DNA of 64,000 nt from an uncultured Lachnospiraceae bacterium. GTDB taxonomy: Bacteria; Bacillota; Clostridia; Lachnospirales; Lachnospiraceae. The stretch spans positions 62,001 through 126,000 of the forward strand of contig CATXUX010000003.1 in the NCBI GenBank assembly GCA_958402795.1, read 5' to 3'. This document shows, one piece after another, positions 8,691 through 16,640 of this stretch; within the stretch, counting starts at the first letter, position 1; every line of letters starts with the position of its first letter. The notes beneath the pieces are model-generated. The model was not told the DNA's origin, did not search any database, and worked only from the letters and a program-made list of their open reading frames with translations. The translations under genes were made by a program, and so were the position numbers.

Positions 8691-8719
8691 CTTGTATTTT
8701 TTCAGAAATTGTCTGTCAA
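8691..8719 (-). promoter_or_regulatory. Promoter of deglycosidase operon I
   Basis: On the minus strand TTGACA (8714-8719) is followed after exactly 17 nt by TACAAG (8691-8696), about 80 nt ahead of the alpha2 start. It lies just downstream of the terminator of the AraC/GH39 gene. The consensus -35 suggests some basal activity, unlike the promoters of operon II and the flavin oxidoreductase. Confidence 0.55.
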
Positions 8720-8727
8720 AAAAACGC

Positions 8728-8767
8728 AAAAAAAAAGATGCAAAAACCGCTAACAGATTTTTGCATC
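8728..8767 (-). terminator. Terminator of the AraC/GH39 gene
   Basis: Arms GATGCAAAAA (8737-8746) and TTTTTGCATC (8758-8767) form a 10-bp stem, followed on the minus strand by nine T residues. It lies directly after the stop codon at 8776 and insulates operon I from the regulator gene. Confidence 0.85.
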
Positions 8768-8775
8768 CATATCAT

Positions 8776-11142
8776 TTATTGTCTTTCAACGGAAATCCAG
8801 CGCATTTCATGCGGCCGCATCACAATTTCCAACCGGATTCCTTTTGGTTCGGATATTACATTCTTGAGGGCGATCTTTGGCACAGATACATTTTTCAGAT
8901 ATTCAATATCCTCCGGCCTCAATTCCTCTGTGCATTCCAACTCAACCCATTTATCCAGCACGCTCCCATACTCCGGATTTATGATCCGCTGCCGGATCGT
9001 GTACTGACAGTCCGGCTCCAGATGCTCCAGAGAAAACGTCATTGCCATGTTTTCCTGATTCGTAAACAGATGCTCCAGCTTATCCGGTCTGTGAGAATCC
9101 TCTTCCACCATAAAATAAACCGGAGCCAGTTCTTTATTGTGAAATACCAGAATCTGGATATCTCCCCGCTCATCCTTCGTCACCAGATAATTTTCGCCCT
9201 TTTCCAGAAGAAATTCTCCCATACTGTTCAGAAATTCGAAAGCATACAATGACGGTTTGCAGATTCCGTCCTTTGTCATAAGTCCGGCGCTGCCGCTTAA
9301 TATGCTTCCGGAATCATAATATTCATTCAGCAGATCTGTCGCATACCAGATTCCCATCGCATCTACTTCCTGCGAATATTGTGTCACATTTTTCAAGATA
9401 TACGTTCCTTTATGACAACTATCCTGAAGGTAATTTCGATTCGCCATACTGTTGCTCCAGTCCGTAATATAATATTGATTCTGAAAATTTTCTTCCTTCA
9501 GGATTTCTTTTATCATCTGAATTTCCCTGCCCAGAAAGTCTTCATCCAATATTCTTTGATACCCGCCCGACTCCAGCTCGCCTGAATAAGACATGTCCAT
9601 AGTTGTAAATATATCCGGCATGTTTCCAAAGGAAAGAAAATCCTTAATAATCTTTTTCATAATGAAATCATTCGGCATGACAAGAAGTCCGGGACCGGCT
9701 ACGCGCGCTTCCGGAAGCATTCTTTTTACGATCTGATATCCCCTGTTCCACACCGTTCTGGTACTATACGCATTTGATTCAAAATATGGTCTCTCGTTCA
9801 GGAAAAATGTAAACTCAAAAATCCACTGCCCGGCAGTGCTTTTCCCGTAACGCTTCACCAGATGATGCATTAATCTTTCCAGTAATTCCGCCCATTCTTC
9901 TTCACTGTGAAACAGAATTCCTTCTTCTTTATGATAAATCATCTTTTCATTACTTGCCATTGCCTTATTTGTCCGCTGTCCAAGATCAAAAAATACTTTG
10001 ATATGGTTTTCCACGCAAAAATCAAGAATCCCGTCTATTTTATTAAAATTGGCCGTTCCTCTGTTTCCCTCCCCATAAATCAACATCTGTTCCGAAAACC
10101 AATTCCAGATACGCACATACTCATATCCGATTTTATTTTTTAAGATCAACAGTTGCTTTCTCATACTCGCCGCTTCTAATAAATATGCCGGTCCTACATT
10201 CAATACTCGATTTTTCCACATACGATAATCCAGTGTATTTCTGACGTCTATGTGATAAACCTCCTGTGCTTTTACTTCTTTCGTCTGTCTGATCTGTGTC
10301 TCCTTCATGATCTCGCGGAGCTTTTGACGTTCTTTTGTATCCTCTTTGACGTTCCTGCTATGGTTCTCTCTGTATTCTGTCGGAGTCACTCCAAAAAACT
10401 CTTTAAAGTCCTTATTCATCGCCGAAGGATTCGAGAATCCGTTGTTTACCGCAATTCTTGAAATGGGAAGCTGTGTACCCGCCAACGCATCCGCCGCCCT
10501 CTGCAGCCGGATTTTTCTGACATATTGTACAAATGATTCGCCGGTTGCCTTTTTAAAGAAACGCGAAAGAGAGGACGGAGTCATATATACCTTCTCCGCA
10601 ATTTCCGTTAAACTTACTGTATCGTCATAGTTCGCATAGATATAGTTTAAAATCTGAGACAGTCTCTTACTCTGCCAGTACTGATTATCTGCATTGCTTT
10701 TCTCTGTATCAGCCTGAAAATAGTGAAGCAGATAATCCAGAATTTTATATTCGGTTCCCATTACCAGAAAAGCCTGCTGTTCCCCATCGGCATAAGCAGT
10801 CAGCAGTTCTCTGATATATCCCCGAAGCACTTCATACTTATAACTGTTCTCAACCGCACTGTTCAGCCGTAAGCTGACATAGTCCTCCTCCTGATAACGA
10901 CAGACCAAATGGTATGGAAAATAGATTCTGCATATCAGACTTTCCTTTCCGGATGCCAGCGAATGCTTCTTCCCGGAATTGATTAATATCATTTCATTTT
11001 GCGGAATCCTGTACCTTTTTTCTTCTATCTCAATCTCACAGGTTCCGGCTATTACATATATGAATTCGAATTCAATATGCCAGTGTATTTTTTCATCAAT
11101 CTTTGAAAAAACTGTTGTTTCAATTTCTGCATGATTTTCCAT
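8776..11142 (-). CDS. AraC-family regulator fused to a GH39-like domain
   Basis: 788 residues from the ATG at 11142, chosen because GGGAGGAAGG lies about 9 nt ahead; the frame is open to a TTG at 11184. Order: a cupin-like sensor (about 15-90, with EFEFIYVIAGTCEIEI), an AraC double helix-turn-helix (about 160-260, ending NPSAMNKDFKEFFGVTPTEY), then a domain of about 480 residues resembling GH39 beta-xylosidase. The acid/base position keeps NE (E450 in FFLNERP). The nucleophile position reads TDWS (D561) where active members have TEW, so hydrolysis may be lost and the domain may act as a glycoside sensor. It lies between operons I and II and is the prime candidate regulator of both. Confidence 0.82.
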   Translation of the reverse strand: MENHAEIETTVFSKIDEKIHWHIEFEFIYVIAGTCEIEIEEKRYRIPQNEMILINSGKKHSLASGKESLICRIYFPYHLVCRYQEEDYVSLRLNSAVENSYKYEVLRGYIRELLTAYADGEQQAFLVMGTEYKILDYLLHYFQADTEKSNADNQYWQSKRLSQILNYIYANYDDTVSLTEIAEKVYMTPSSLSRFFKKATGESFVQYVRKIRLQRAADALAGTQLPISRIAVNNGFSNPSAMNKDFKEFFGVTPTEYRENHSRNVKEDTKERQKLREIMKETQIRQTKEVKAQEVYHIDVRNTLDYRMWKNRVLNVGPAYLLEAASMRKQLLILKNKIGYEYVRIWNWFSEQMLIYGEGNRGTANFNKIDGILDFCVENHIKVFFDLGQRTNKAMASNEKMIYHKEEGILFHSEEEWAELLERLMHHLVKRYGKSTAGQWIFEFTFFLNERPYFESNAYSTRTVWNRGYQIVKRMLPEARVAGPGLLVMPNDFIMKKIIKDFLSFGNMPDIFTTMDMSYSGELESGGYQRILDEDFLGREIQMIKEILKEENFQNQYYITDWSNSMANRNYLQDSCHKGTYILKNVTQYSQEVDAMGIWYATDLLNEYYDSGSILSGSAGLMTKDGICKPSLYAFEFLNSMGEFLLEKGENYLVTKDERGDIQILVFHNKELAPVYFMVEEDSHRPDKLEHLFTNQENMAMTFSLEHLEPDCQYTIRQRIINPEYGSVLDKWVELECTEELRPEDIEYLKNVSVPKIALKNVISEPKGIRLEIVMRPHEMRWISVERQ

Positions 11143-11225
11143 CTTCCAGACCTTCCTCCCAGTGTTGCCGGAATCCCGCGGCAATCAAAAAACACCACCT
11201 ATGTTCCTGTCATCGGTTTATTGTT

Positions 11226-11254
11226 ATAATAACTTTTTATTGCCGGACCGTCAA
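11226..11254 (-). promoter_or_regulatory. Promoter of the AraC/GH39 gene
   Basis: TTGACG (11249-11254) and TATTAT (11226-11231) on the minus strand are 17 nt apart, a good sigma-A promoter. The regulator therefore appears to be made at a basal level independent of its targets. Confidence 0.7.
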
Positions 11255-11271
11255 TAGATACAAGCACGAAT

Positions 11272-11306
11272 AAGTCCTGCCGCAGCATACTGCCGCGGCA
11301 AGACTT
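11272..11306 (-). terminator. Hairpin at the end of operon II
   Basis: Arms of 12 nt (11272-11283 and 11295-11306) pair AAGTC with GACTT and TGCCGC with GCGGCA around a short loop, just after the oxidoreductase B stop. The stem is strong but the following minus-strand sequence is not T-rich, so termination may be partial. Confidence 0.5.
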
Positions 11307-11315
11307 TTCCTTCGC

Positions 11316-12377
11316 TTATTCAAAATCTACGGATTTTCCGGTTCTTGAGGATTCTCTTACTGCTTCCATCAAAGCCAGTACACGACGGACCTGAGCAGGT
11401 TTTACAAGAAATTCTTCTTCTCCCCGATATGCTTTCTTATAGTTCTCAAAATAATCTTCATGACGGGTATCTACTTTCGGCAGTGGTTCCGTTACGATCA
11501 ATCCCTCTCTCGGCGGACCAAACGATCTTGTCGGTCCTGCCGCCGTCATCGTCCTGACTCCTGCAACATTATGCAGTACATCCGTCGCCCGGACAATCTT
11601 TCCTACCGGAGCAAAACCGTCCACATAAGCGGTTCCTTTATCTCCGCAGACAAACCAGTGACGCTCATACCAGTTGTCCGCATCCTTCAGATAATATGTT
11701 CCCAGCTCAATTTCCACAGCAAGTCCATTTTCGAAGAGAAGCTGAATGTTGAAATAATCGTCTACCTCAAAGTTGATGACGTTTCTAACTGTCGCGTATA
11801 CGGATTTCACTTTAGAATCCACCATCCAGAGTGTCTGGTCGATCAGATGTACGCCCCAGTCGTAAAGCATACCGCCGCCCTCTGAAATATATACGTGCCA
11901 GTCGTGCATGTTTCCGTTAAAACCGTATAACTGATTCTTAATCATATATACATTTCCAAGGCTCTGCTTGTCGTATACTTCTTTGATTTTTCGGAAATCA
12001 GGATCAAACCTTCTCTGGTGATGCACCGTAAACTTCACATGATTCTCCTCAACCACCTGCATCATCTCATCAAACTCCGCTACAGACATCGCGGCAGGCT
12101 TTTCACAAATGATATCTTTTCCCGCCCGTGCCGCACGTTTTACCAGATCCAGATGCTGATTATTATTTGCCGCGATAATCACCACATCAATCTTCGGATC
12201 GGCAAGTAATTCTTCTACTGTTTCGTAACGGATGATTCCTTCTTTTACATCTTCTAATTGTTCTTTCTCTCTGTCCGTAATTCCGACAACCCGGATTCCG
12301 TCCATCTGTGTCAGCATCGTCTCATGTTCATGGCCCATGAACCCATGTCCTATAATTCCAAATCCAATATCACTCAT
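11316..12377 (-). CDS. Gfo/Idh/MocA oxidoreductase, candidate glycoside 3-dehydrogenase (oxidoreductase B)
   Basis: 353 residues, last gene of operon II, 32 nt after alpha3. The Rossmann start is FGIIGHGFMGHEHE (6-19), the lysine motif is CEKP (91-94) and the second-domain motif is YDWGVHLID (172-180), giving D173, H177 and D180. It differs strongly from oxidoreductase A (GHGFMG against GCGGIA, DWGVHLID against DIGTHALD), so the two were not recently duplicated and may oxidise different glycosides or work in different directions, for example one oxidising the glycoside and the other reducing the freed 3-keto sugar. Ribosome site AGAGGTAGAAGAT precedes the ATG. Cytoplasmic. Assignment of substrate is inference. 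Confidence 0.82.
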   Translation of the reverse strand: MSDIGFGIIGHGFMGHEHETMLTQMDGIRVVGITDREKEQLEDVKEGIIRYETVEELLADPKIDVVIIAANNNQHLDLVKRAARAGKDIICEKPAAMSVAEFDEMMQVVEENHVKFTVHHQRRFDPDFRKIKEVYDKQSLGNVYMIKNQLYGFNGNMHDWHVYISEGGGMLYDWGVHLIDQTLWMVDSKVKSVYATVRNVINFEVDDYFNIQLLFENGLAVEIELGTYYLKDADNWYERHWFVCGDKGTAYVDGFAPVGKIVRATDVLHNVAGVRTMTAAGPTRSFGPPREGLIVTEPLPKVDTRHEDYFENYKKAYRGEEEFLVKPAQVRRVLALMEAVRESSRTGKSVDFE

Positions 12378-12409
12378 ATCTTCTACCTCTTATGATTTAC
12401 TTTCAAAAT

Positions 12410-13390
12410 TTACTGATTTTCCAACAATTTCTGCATCATTTTCTGATGACGTTCCAGCATCAGCATGGAATGACCCGAGTTATACTCCTCATATTCTGAA
12501 ACAACATACCCCTCATAATCTGAATTTTTAATCACATCAAAAATTTCTTTATATGGAATCGCCGCCTCTTCCAGATTCTCATATACATAATGAAATTTTC
12601 CATGCATATGGAAGCACATCGGCATGATTTCCTTCAGTCCTTCCAGCGCAAATGAAATATCTTTTCTGAATTGCAGGAATCCATAACTGTCACGCAAAAA
12701 CTCCAGTTCCGGTTTTTCTGCCCCTGCTTCAATTGCCTTTGCCTGTGCCTCCTCCTGCGGAATTTCCGCATATCTCATATCTCTGATCATTTCCAGAATA
12801 TGCTCACTGCCGCCTGCCTTCAGCGCGTTATCCCAGAGCATTTTGTTCGGCTTATTTGCAAAGCATCCGAAGTCCGGAACAAATCCAAGATATTTCGAAC
12901 CTGTTTTATCAATTTCTTCCATAAACCGCAAAACCATCGGAGATTTCGGATAATCCGGATTATGGATTTCAATTCCTACTTTGACGTCATAAGCTTCCGC
13001 ATAAGGCGCCAGCTTTGCAAAATTTTCCGGTCCGATCAGATATTGCTCACGAATCACCTTGCATCCCATTTTATGTGCATTTTTGATATCACGAATTGCA
13101 GCCTGAATCATTTCATCATCCGTCATACTCCTGCTGCGGTACAACCCTTTGTCCATATTTGCTCCATAACAAACCGGCTCCATATCATAATGACGGCAGA
13201 TTGCATCAAATTCTCCCAGAAATTTATCACTTACCTCCGGATAAGAAGGGATCATCTGTGTTGCAACGATCTCAAATCCTTCGCATCCTAATTCTTTCGC
13301 CTTACGGATACAATCCTCCAGATTCATTTCCCCTTTGCAATATTCTGTCGAAAAAGAATATAATGTTACGCCCAGTTTTATATTACTCAC
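12410..13390 (-). CDS. Xylose-isomerase-like TIM barrel, C-glycoside deglycosidase alpha-type subunit (alpha3)
   Basis: 326 residues with a GTG start placed 4 nt after AAGGAGGTAA. Candidate metal ligands are E141 (GIEIHNP), D173 (FVPDFGCF), H263 (MHGKFH) and E299 (VSEYEE); H143 is the neighbouring conserved histidine. The Asp-His gap is 90 residues. It resembles alpha4 most (shared VPDFGC, later N-K/E-rich insertion and HGKF). Beta3 lies upstream rather than downstream, separated by 93 nt that contain two copies of a 39-bp repeat which supply the ribosome site for this gene. Expected to form a complex with beta3 and cleave a 3-keto C-glycoside. Confidence 0.8.
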   Translation of the reverse strand: MSNIKLGVTLYSFSTEYCKGEMNLEDCIRKAKELGCEGFEIVATQMIPSYPEVSDKFLGEFDAICRHYDMEPVCYGANMDKGLYRSRSMTDDEMIQAAIRDIKNAHKMGCKVIREQYLIGPENFAKLAPYAEAYDVKVGIEIHNPDYPKSPMVLRFMEEIDKTGSKYLGFVPDFGCFANKPNKMLWDNALKAGGSEHILEMIRDMRYAEIPQEEAQAKAIEAGAEKPELEFLRDSYGFLQFRKDISFALEGLKEIMPMCFHMHGKFHYVYENLEEAAIPYKEIFDVIKNSDYEGYVVSEYEEYNSGHSMLMLERHQKMMQKLLENQ

Positions 13391-13393
13391 TGT

Positions 13394-13483
13394 TACCTCC
13401 TTCTTGCGCGTCTTTTCAGCGCATAATGGTATACCCTTGGGTATTACCTCCTTCTTGCGCGTCTTCCCAGCGCATAATGGTAT
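13394..13483 (-). repeat. Tandem 39-bp intergenic repeat carrying ribosome sites
   Basis: Two copies, 13394-13432 and 13445-13483, differ at only two positions and repeat with a 51-nt period. Read on the minus strand each unit starts ATACCATTATGCGCTG and ends AAGAAGGAGGTA, a perfect Shine-Dalgarno. Between the units ATACCC/GGGTAT forms a small inverted repeat. The upstream copy supplies an ATG followed by 18 more codons before TGA; the downstream copy gives ATG-CGC-TGA. The same architecture recurs between the lipoprotein genes at 39171-39255, so this is a dispersed repeat family, not a local duplication. Role unknown; it may set translation of alpha3. Confidence 0.7.
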
Positions 13484-13906
13484 CTACGCAATTACAAGTG
13501 TCTTACTGCCGCATCCGTCATTCGGCATATACATATCCGGTCCGATTTCCATATATGGTGAGCGGAAATACATGACAAATTCGATTTCATGTTCTCCCGG
13601 CTCATATCCGCCATCTTTGAATACGTGAATCGTTGCCGGTTCCGCAACCGGCCAAAACACATCGCCCAGATGTTCCAGTTCTGCCATTCCGTACTCTCTG
13701 CCGTGAAGTCCGAATGTAAGATCCTGCTGCGGAATTTCTTCTCCGTCGATTTTCACCCGAAGCTCATTGATTGCCGACAAAAAATGTCCTCTGTAATAGC
13801 TGAGCTTCACATCAAACCGGCATCCTGTCTTTTTGCCGTTCGCCCAGATGTGCTTCAATGAGTCGTCACATACAACATCTGTAAAATTTAAACGTAATGC
13901 TATCAT
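13484..13906 (-). CDS. DUF6379 protein, C-glycoside deglycosidase beta-type subunit (beta3)
   Basis: 140 residues. It carries SYYRGHFLS, DGEEIPQQD, KDGGYEPGEHEIEFVM and SPYMEIGPDMYMP, the most complete set of the shared beta motifs. The ATG follows AAAGGAGAAAAAG. It lies 21 nt after alpha4 and 93 nt ahead of alpha3; it could pair with either, but the order beta4-alpha4-beta3-alpha3 makes alpha3 the natural partner. No signal peptide or membrane segment. Confidence 0.8.
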   Translation of the reverse strand: MIALRLNFTDVVCDDSLKHIWANGKKTGCRFDVKLSYYRGHFLSAINELRVKIDGEEIPQQDLTFGLHGREYGMAELEHLGDVFWPVAEPATIHVFKDGGYEPGEHEIEFVMYFRSPYMEIGPDMYMPNDGCGSKTLVIA

Positions 13907-13927
13907 CTTTTTCTCCTTTCACTTTTC

Positions 13928-14902
13928 CTATAACCCAAGAATTTTCTTTTCCATCTGGATATGGCGGGCAATCTGCTCTTCCGCATCATTCTGCAGGAAC
14001 AGATGACCCTCATATTCTGTAATCACCGTGCCTTCGAAGCCGGACTCCTGAATCAACCCCAAAAGTGTTTCATACGGAATCGTTGTTTCTACGCAGTCTT
14101 CTCCGATGTGATAGAACTTTCCATGGTAATATTTCGAATGCCGTAATACGGTTTGAAAGCCTTCAATGTCTGCCGGCTGAAATGTCAGCGAACCGAACCA
14201 GTCGCTGACTGCCATCTTCTCCGCAAGTCCTCCGCCCAGTTCTTTCATCTTTTCCTGCATCATTTCTTCGGTGTATCCATTCCACCGGTTATTGATAATG
14301 AATTCCAGATTTTCTCTTTTCGCTCCCAGCTTTAAAAAACGGCTGATCTGGATTTCATTCGGCCGCTCGATATAACAGCCGAAATCAGGCACGAACCCCA
14401 CCCATGGAGATTGTATTTCATCAAAAATGTTGAGCAGTTCCTGTACCTCTGGGTCACTGGGAAGCATCGGCGAATGAATTTCAAAACATACGATCACGCC
14501 ATATTTTTCCGCCTCCTTCGCAATCCGCGGATACAATCTGCCCGGAATTCCAAATCCTCTCATATACTTACAGCCCAGTTTATGCGCGGTCATAAGATCA
14601 AATATCACCTGAGTAATTCTTTCGTCATCATCCATATCATGATCATAGTGTTTTGCAAAATCAACATAACCGCCATAGCTGAAGGGTTCGATATCATATT
14701 GATCGGCAAGTCTTAACACCTCTTCGATCTCCGAATCATCCGGTATCGGATAGTTTTGGAACATCTGCGCTCCGACAATTTCAACCTCGTGGAGACCCAA
14801 TTTATGGATTTCCTGAAACATCTGTTCAAACCCATAATCATCCTCTTTTACAAATCTTTCCGTAAAACCGTACAAGGATACGCCTAAGTCAATCTTTCCC
14901 AT
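13928..14902 (-). CDS. Xylose-isomerase-like TIM barrel, C-glycoside deglycosidase alpha-type subunit (alpha4)
   Basis: 324 residues. Candidate metal ligands are E141 (CFEIHSP), D173 (FVPDFGCY), H260 (YYHGKFYH) and E296 (ITEYEG); H143 is adjacent. The Asp-His gap is 87 residues, like alpha2 and alpha3. The ATG shares its first base with the TGA of beta4 (TGATG), so translation is coupled and the two chains are probably made in equal numbers. Early motif GVSLYGFTERF matches the GVSIYSYS/GVTLYSFS starts of the other copies. Predicted to eliminate the aglycone from a 3-keto glycoside in complex with beta4. Confidence 0.8.
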   Translation of the reverse strand: MGKIDLGVSLYGFTERFVKEDDYGFEQMFQEIHKLGLHEVEIVGAQMFQNYPIPDDSEIEEVLRLADQYDIEPFSYGGYVDFAKHYDHDMDDDERITQVIFDLMTAHKLGCKYMRGFGIPGRLYPRIAKEAEKYGVIVCFEIHSPMLPSDPEVQELLNIFDEIQSPWVGFVPDFGCYIERPNEIQISRFLKLGAKRENLEFIINNRWNGYTEEMMQEKMKELGGGLAEKMAVSDWFGSLTFQPADIEGFQTVLRHSKYYHGKFYHIGEDCVETTIPYETLLGLIQESGFEGTVITEYEGHLFLQNDAEEQIARHIQMEKKILGL

Positions 14903-15345
14903 CAGATTTCCCTCCCTTCGCCAAGTTCCAGCCGTTTCGACGCCGAACCATCAATCATGCCATATTCTCCGGGTGCAAATGCCATATAAGGACTTTTGTA
15001 AATCAGCGTAAGCTCCACTTCATGCTCCCCCGGTTCCAGGTCATAATCATAAACTCTTAGATGCATCGGGGTCTTAATTCCCCAATATTCCGCATATAAT
15101 TCTTTCAATTGTCTCACTGGAAACATCTTTCCATGAAGCTCCGCCAGAATCTGGTTCTCCGGAATCCTCTTTTTATCAACCTTTAGTTCCAGCTTCTGCA
15201 CGCTGGACAACGGTAGTCCTCTGTAATAATTAATTCTTACGTCCAGATTAAATCCTGCGCTTTTCCCGTTTAGAAGAAGCTTATAAAATCCTTCTTCTCT
15301 GATTACCCTGTCTTCAAATCCACATTTAATAAATTTTGTCGGCAA
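14902..15345 (-). CDS. DUF6379 protein, C-glycoside deglycosidase beta-type subunit (beta4)
   Basis: 147 residues, first gene of operon II. It starts at a TTG with AAGGAG 9 nt upstream, the only start that fits the ribosome site. Motifs: NYYRGLPLS, a divergent DKKRIPENQ, DLEPGEHEVELTL and SPYMAFAPGEYG. The DGG seen before GEH in the other copies is replaced by YDL here. Overlaps alpha4 by one base. A rare start codon in front of a coupled pair could limit output of the whole pair. Confidence 0.78.
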   Translation of the reverse strand: MPTKFIKCGFEDRVIREEGFYKLLLNGKSAGFNLDVRINYYRGLPLSSVQKLELKVDKKRIPENQILAELHGKMFPVRQLKELYAEYWGIKTPMHLRVYDYDLEPGEHEVELTLIYKSPYMAFAPGEYGMIDGSASKRLELGEGREI

Positions 15346-15450
15346 CGTGTTCCACTCCTTCCTGTCCTGTTTTTTCTTATACTTATAGTAACAACTATGC
15401 CTGTCGTTTACTTTTGCTTTTTTATCTGATTCCTATCTCATTTTTCGCCA

Positions 15451-15492
15451 TGGCACTCTGGTTTTTGCAAAAAATGACAAGTGGTTTTTGCA
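15451..15492 (-). promoter_or_regulatory. Direct-repeat operator upstream of operon II
   Basis: Given on the plus strand, TGGCACTCTGGTTTTTGCA (15451-15469) and TGACAAGTGGTTTTTGCA (15475-15492) share TGGTTTTTGCA with a 23-nt period, about two helical turns. They lie about 60-100 nt upstream of likely -10 elements (TACTAT at 15385-15390 or TATAAG at 15382-15387 on the minus strand), where no -35 box is visible. Tandem sites of this kind are typical of AraC-family activators, and two such genes flank the operon. Confidence 0.55.
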
Positions 15493-15503
15493 CATTCCTT
15501 CAT

Positions 15504-15539
15504 CAAAAAAAGAACACCCGATTTTTCATCAGATGTCCT
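15504..15539 (-). terminator. Terminator after the solitary TIM-barrel gene
   Basis: Arms 15511-15522 and 15528-15539 pair over 12 positions with three G-U pairs, then seven T residues follow on the minus strand. It separates the 15558-16481 gene from operon II. Confidence 0.75.
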
Positions 15540-15557
15540 TTTTCATTCTTTCAACAA

Positions 15558-16481
15558 TTAAATCACAAATTGCTGGAGATATTTCTGACTGAGTACCAGA
15601 GAGTCTTCTACCTTCTCTTTGGAGCCTTCAAATGCCTTATCTTCTATTTCAATACAAGTGTATCCGTCATATCCGATATCGGTCAGAGCAGACACATATT
15701 TGCCCCAGTCTACATCTCCAAGTCCCGGAAGCTTCGGCGACATATAATCCAGCGGATACGCCATAATACCGCAGTCATTCAGGCGGTCTCGATATACCTT
15801 GATATCTTTATAATGTACATGGAAAATCTTATCCTTAAATTCATAAATCGGTTTCACATAGTCAATCATCTGCCATACAAAATGAGACGGATCATAATTG
15901 ATTCCCAAATGATCGCTGTCAAGAATCGCAAAGACCTTTCTCCAGATTGCAGGTGTTGTCATAAGATTCTGTCCGCCCGGCCACTGATCCGCACCAAACA
16001 GCATTGGGCAGTTCTCAATCCCGATTTTTACATTCTGTTCTTCTGCCAGCTTAATGATCGGCGGCCATATCTCTTTTACAAGTTCCAGATTCTCTTCGAC
16101 CGTCTTTGTCTGGTCTCTCCCGATAAATGTTGTAACCATTCCAATCCCAAGCTTGGCACTTGCTATGATCAGATTCATCAGATGCGTAACAGCCGCCTCT
16201 CTCTTCTCAAGATTTCCATCCATCGTATTCGGATAATATGCCAGCGAAGAAATTTCAACTTCCTTTTCTTTGCTGTAATCCATAATATGATTTGCATACT
16301 CTTCATCTTCCAGAACACGTTCCGCGTCAATGTGGCTTACCCCTGCATAACGCCTCTCAGCTTTTCCCTGCGGCCAACATGCCACTTCCACACACTCAAA
16401 TCCATGTTCTGATGCAAAATCCATCATCTCCTCATAACTGCTTGTGTCCAAAATCGCACTTACAAATCCAAGTTTCATCAT
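15558..16481 (-). CDS. Sugar isomerase/epimerase-type TIM barrel without a small partner
   Basis: 307 residues of the IolE/tagatose-3-epimerase-like superfamily. Ligand positions are E156 (IGIENCP), D197 (INYDPSH), H223 (FHVHYKD) and E278 or E280 (CIEIED). The Asp-His gap is only 26 residues and the N-terminal EVACWPQGKAERRYAG motif is absent from the four alpha subunits, so this is a different subfamily. It has no DUF6379 neighbour. It may process the 3-keto or unsaturated sugar released by the deglycosidases, or isomerise a keto sugar; this is inference from context. It has its own promoter region and terminator, directly downstream of the second AraC regulator. Confidence 0.78.
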   Translation of the reverse strand: MMKLGFVSAILDTSSYEEMMDFASEHGFECVEVACWPQGKAERRYAGVSHIDAERVLEDEEYANHIMDYSKEKEVEISSLAYYPNTMDGNLEKREAAVTHLMNLIIASAKLGIGMVTTFIGRDQTKTVEENLELVKEIWPPIIKLAEEQNVKIGIENCPMLFGADQWPGGQNLMTTPAIWRKVFAILDSDHLGINYDPSHFVWQMIDYVKPIYEFKDKIFHVHYKDIKVYRDRLNDCGIMAYPLDYMSPKLPGLGDVDWGKYVSALTDIGYDGYTCIEIEDKAFEGSKEKVEDSLVLSQKYLQQFVI

Positions 16482-16516
16482 TGATCCACTCCATTCTCTG
16501 CTTTATTTTTAACTCT

Positions 16517-16587
16517 ATTGTAAGCAGATTATGAAAGAAAATCTTTTTTATATTATCCAAAACAGTTATCCTATTTCATCCTGTTTT
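16517..16587 (-). promoter_or_regulatory. Promoter region of the solitary TIM-barrel gene
   Basis: A -10 (TACAAT on the minus strand, 16517-16522) lacks a -35. Inverted arms AAAACAG (16559-16565) and CTGTTTT (16581-16587) sit about 40-65 nt upstream, together with three near-copies of TTATCC (16553, 16566, 16576). This could be an activator site for one of the AraC proteins. The signal is modest. Confidence 0.35.
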
Positions 16588-16640
16588 CTACGATTTCTAT
16601 TCTTCAGGAAAAAATGTATTATCATTTTTTGCACTTTTCT

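Noticed and set aside
13394..13483. Two near-identical 39-bp units resembling a short CRISPR
   Set aside because: Only two units with a 12-nt gap, no Cas genes, and the repeat holds a ribosome site and recurs between other genes.
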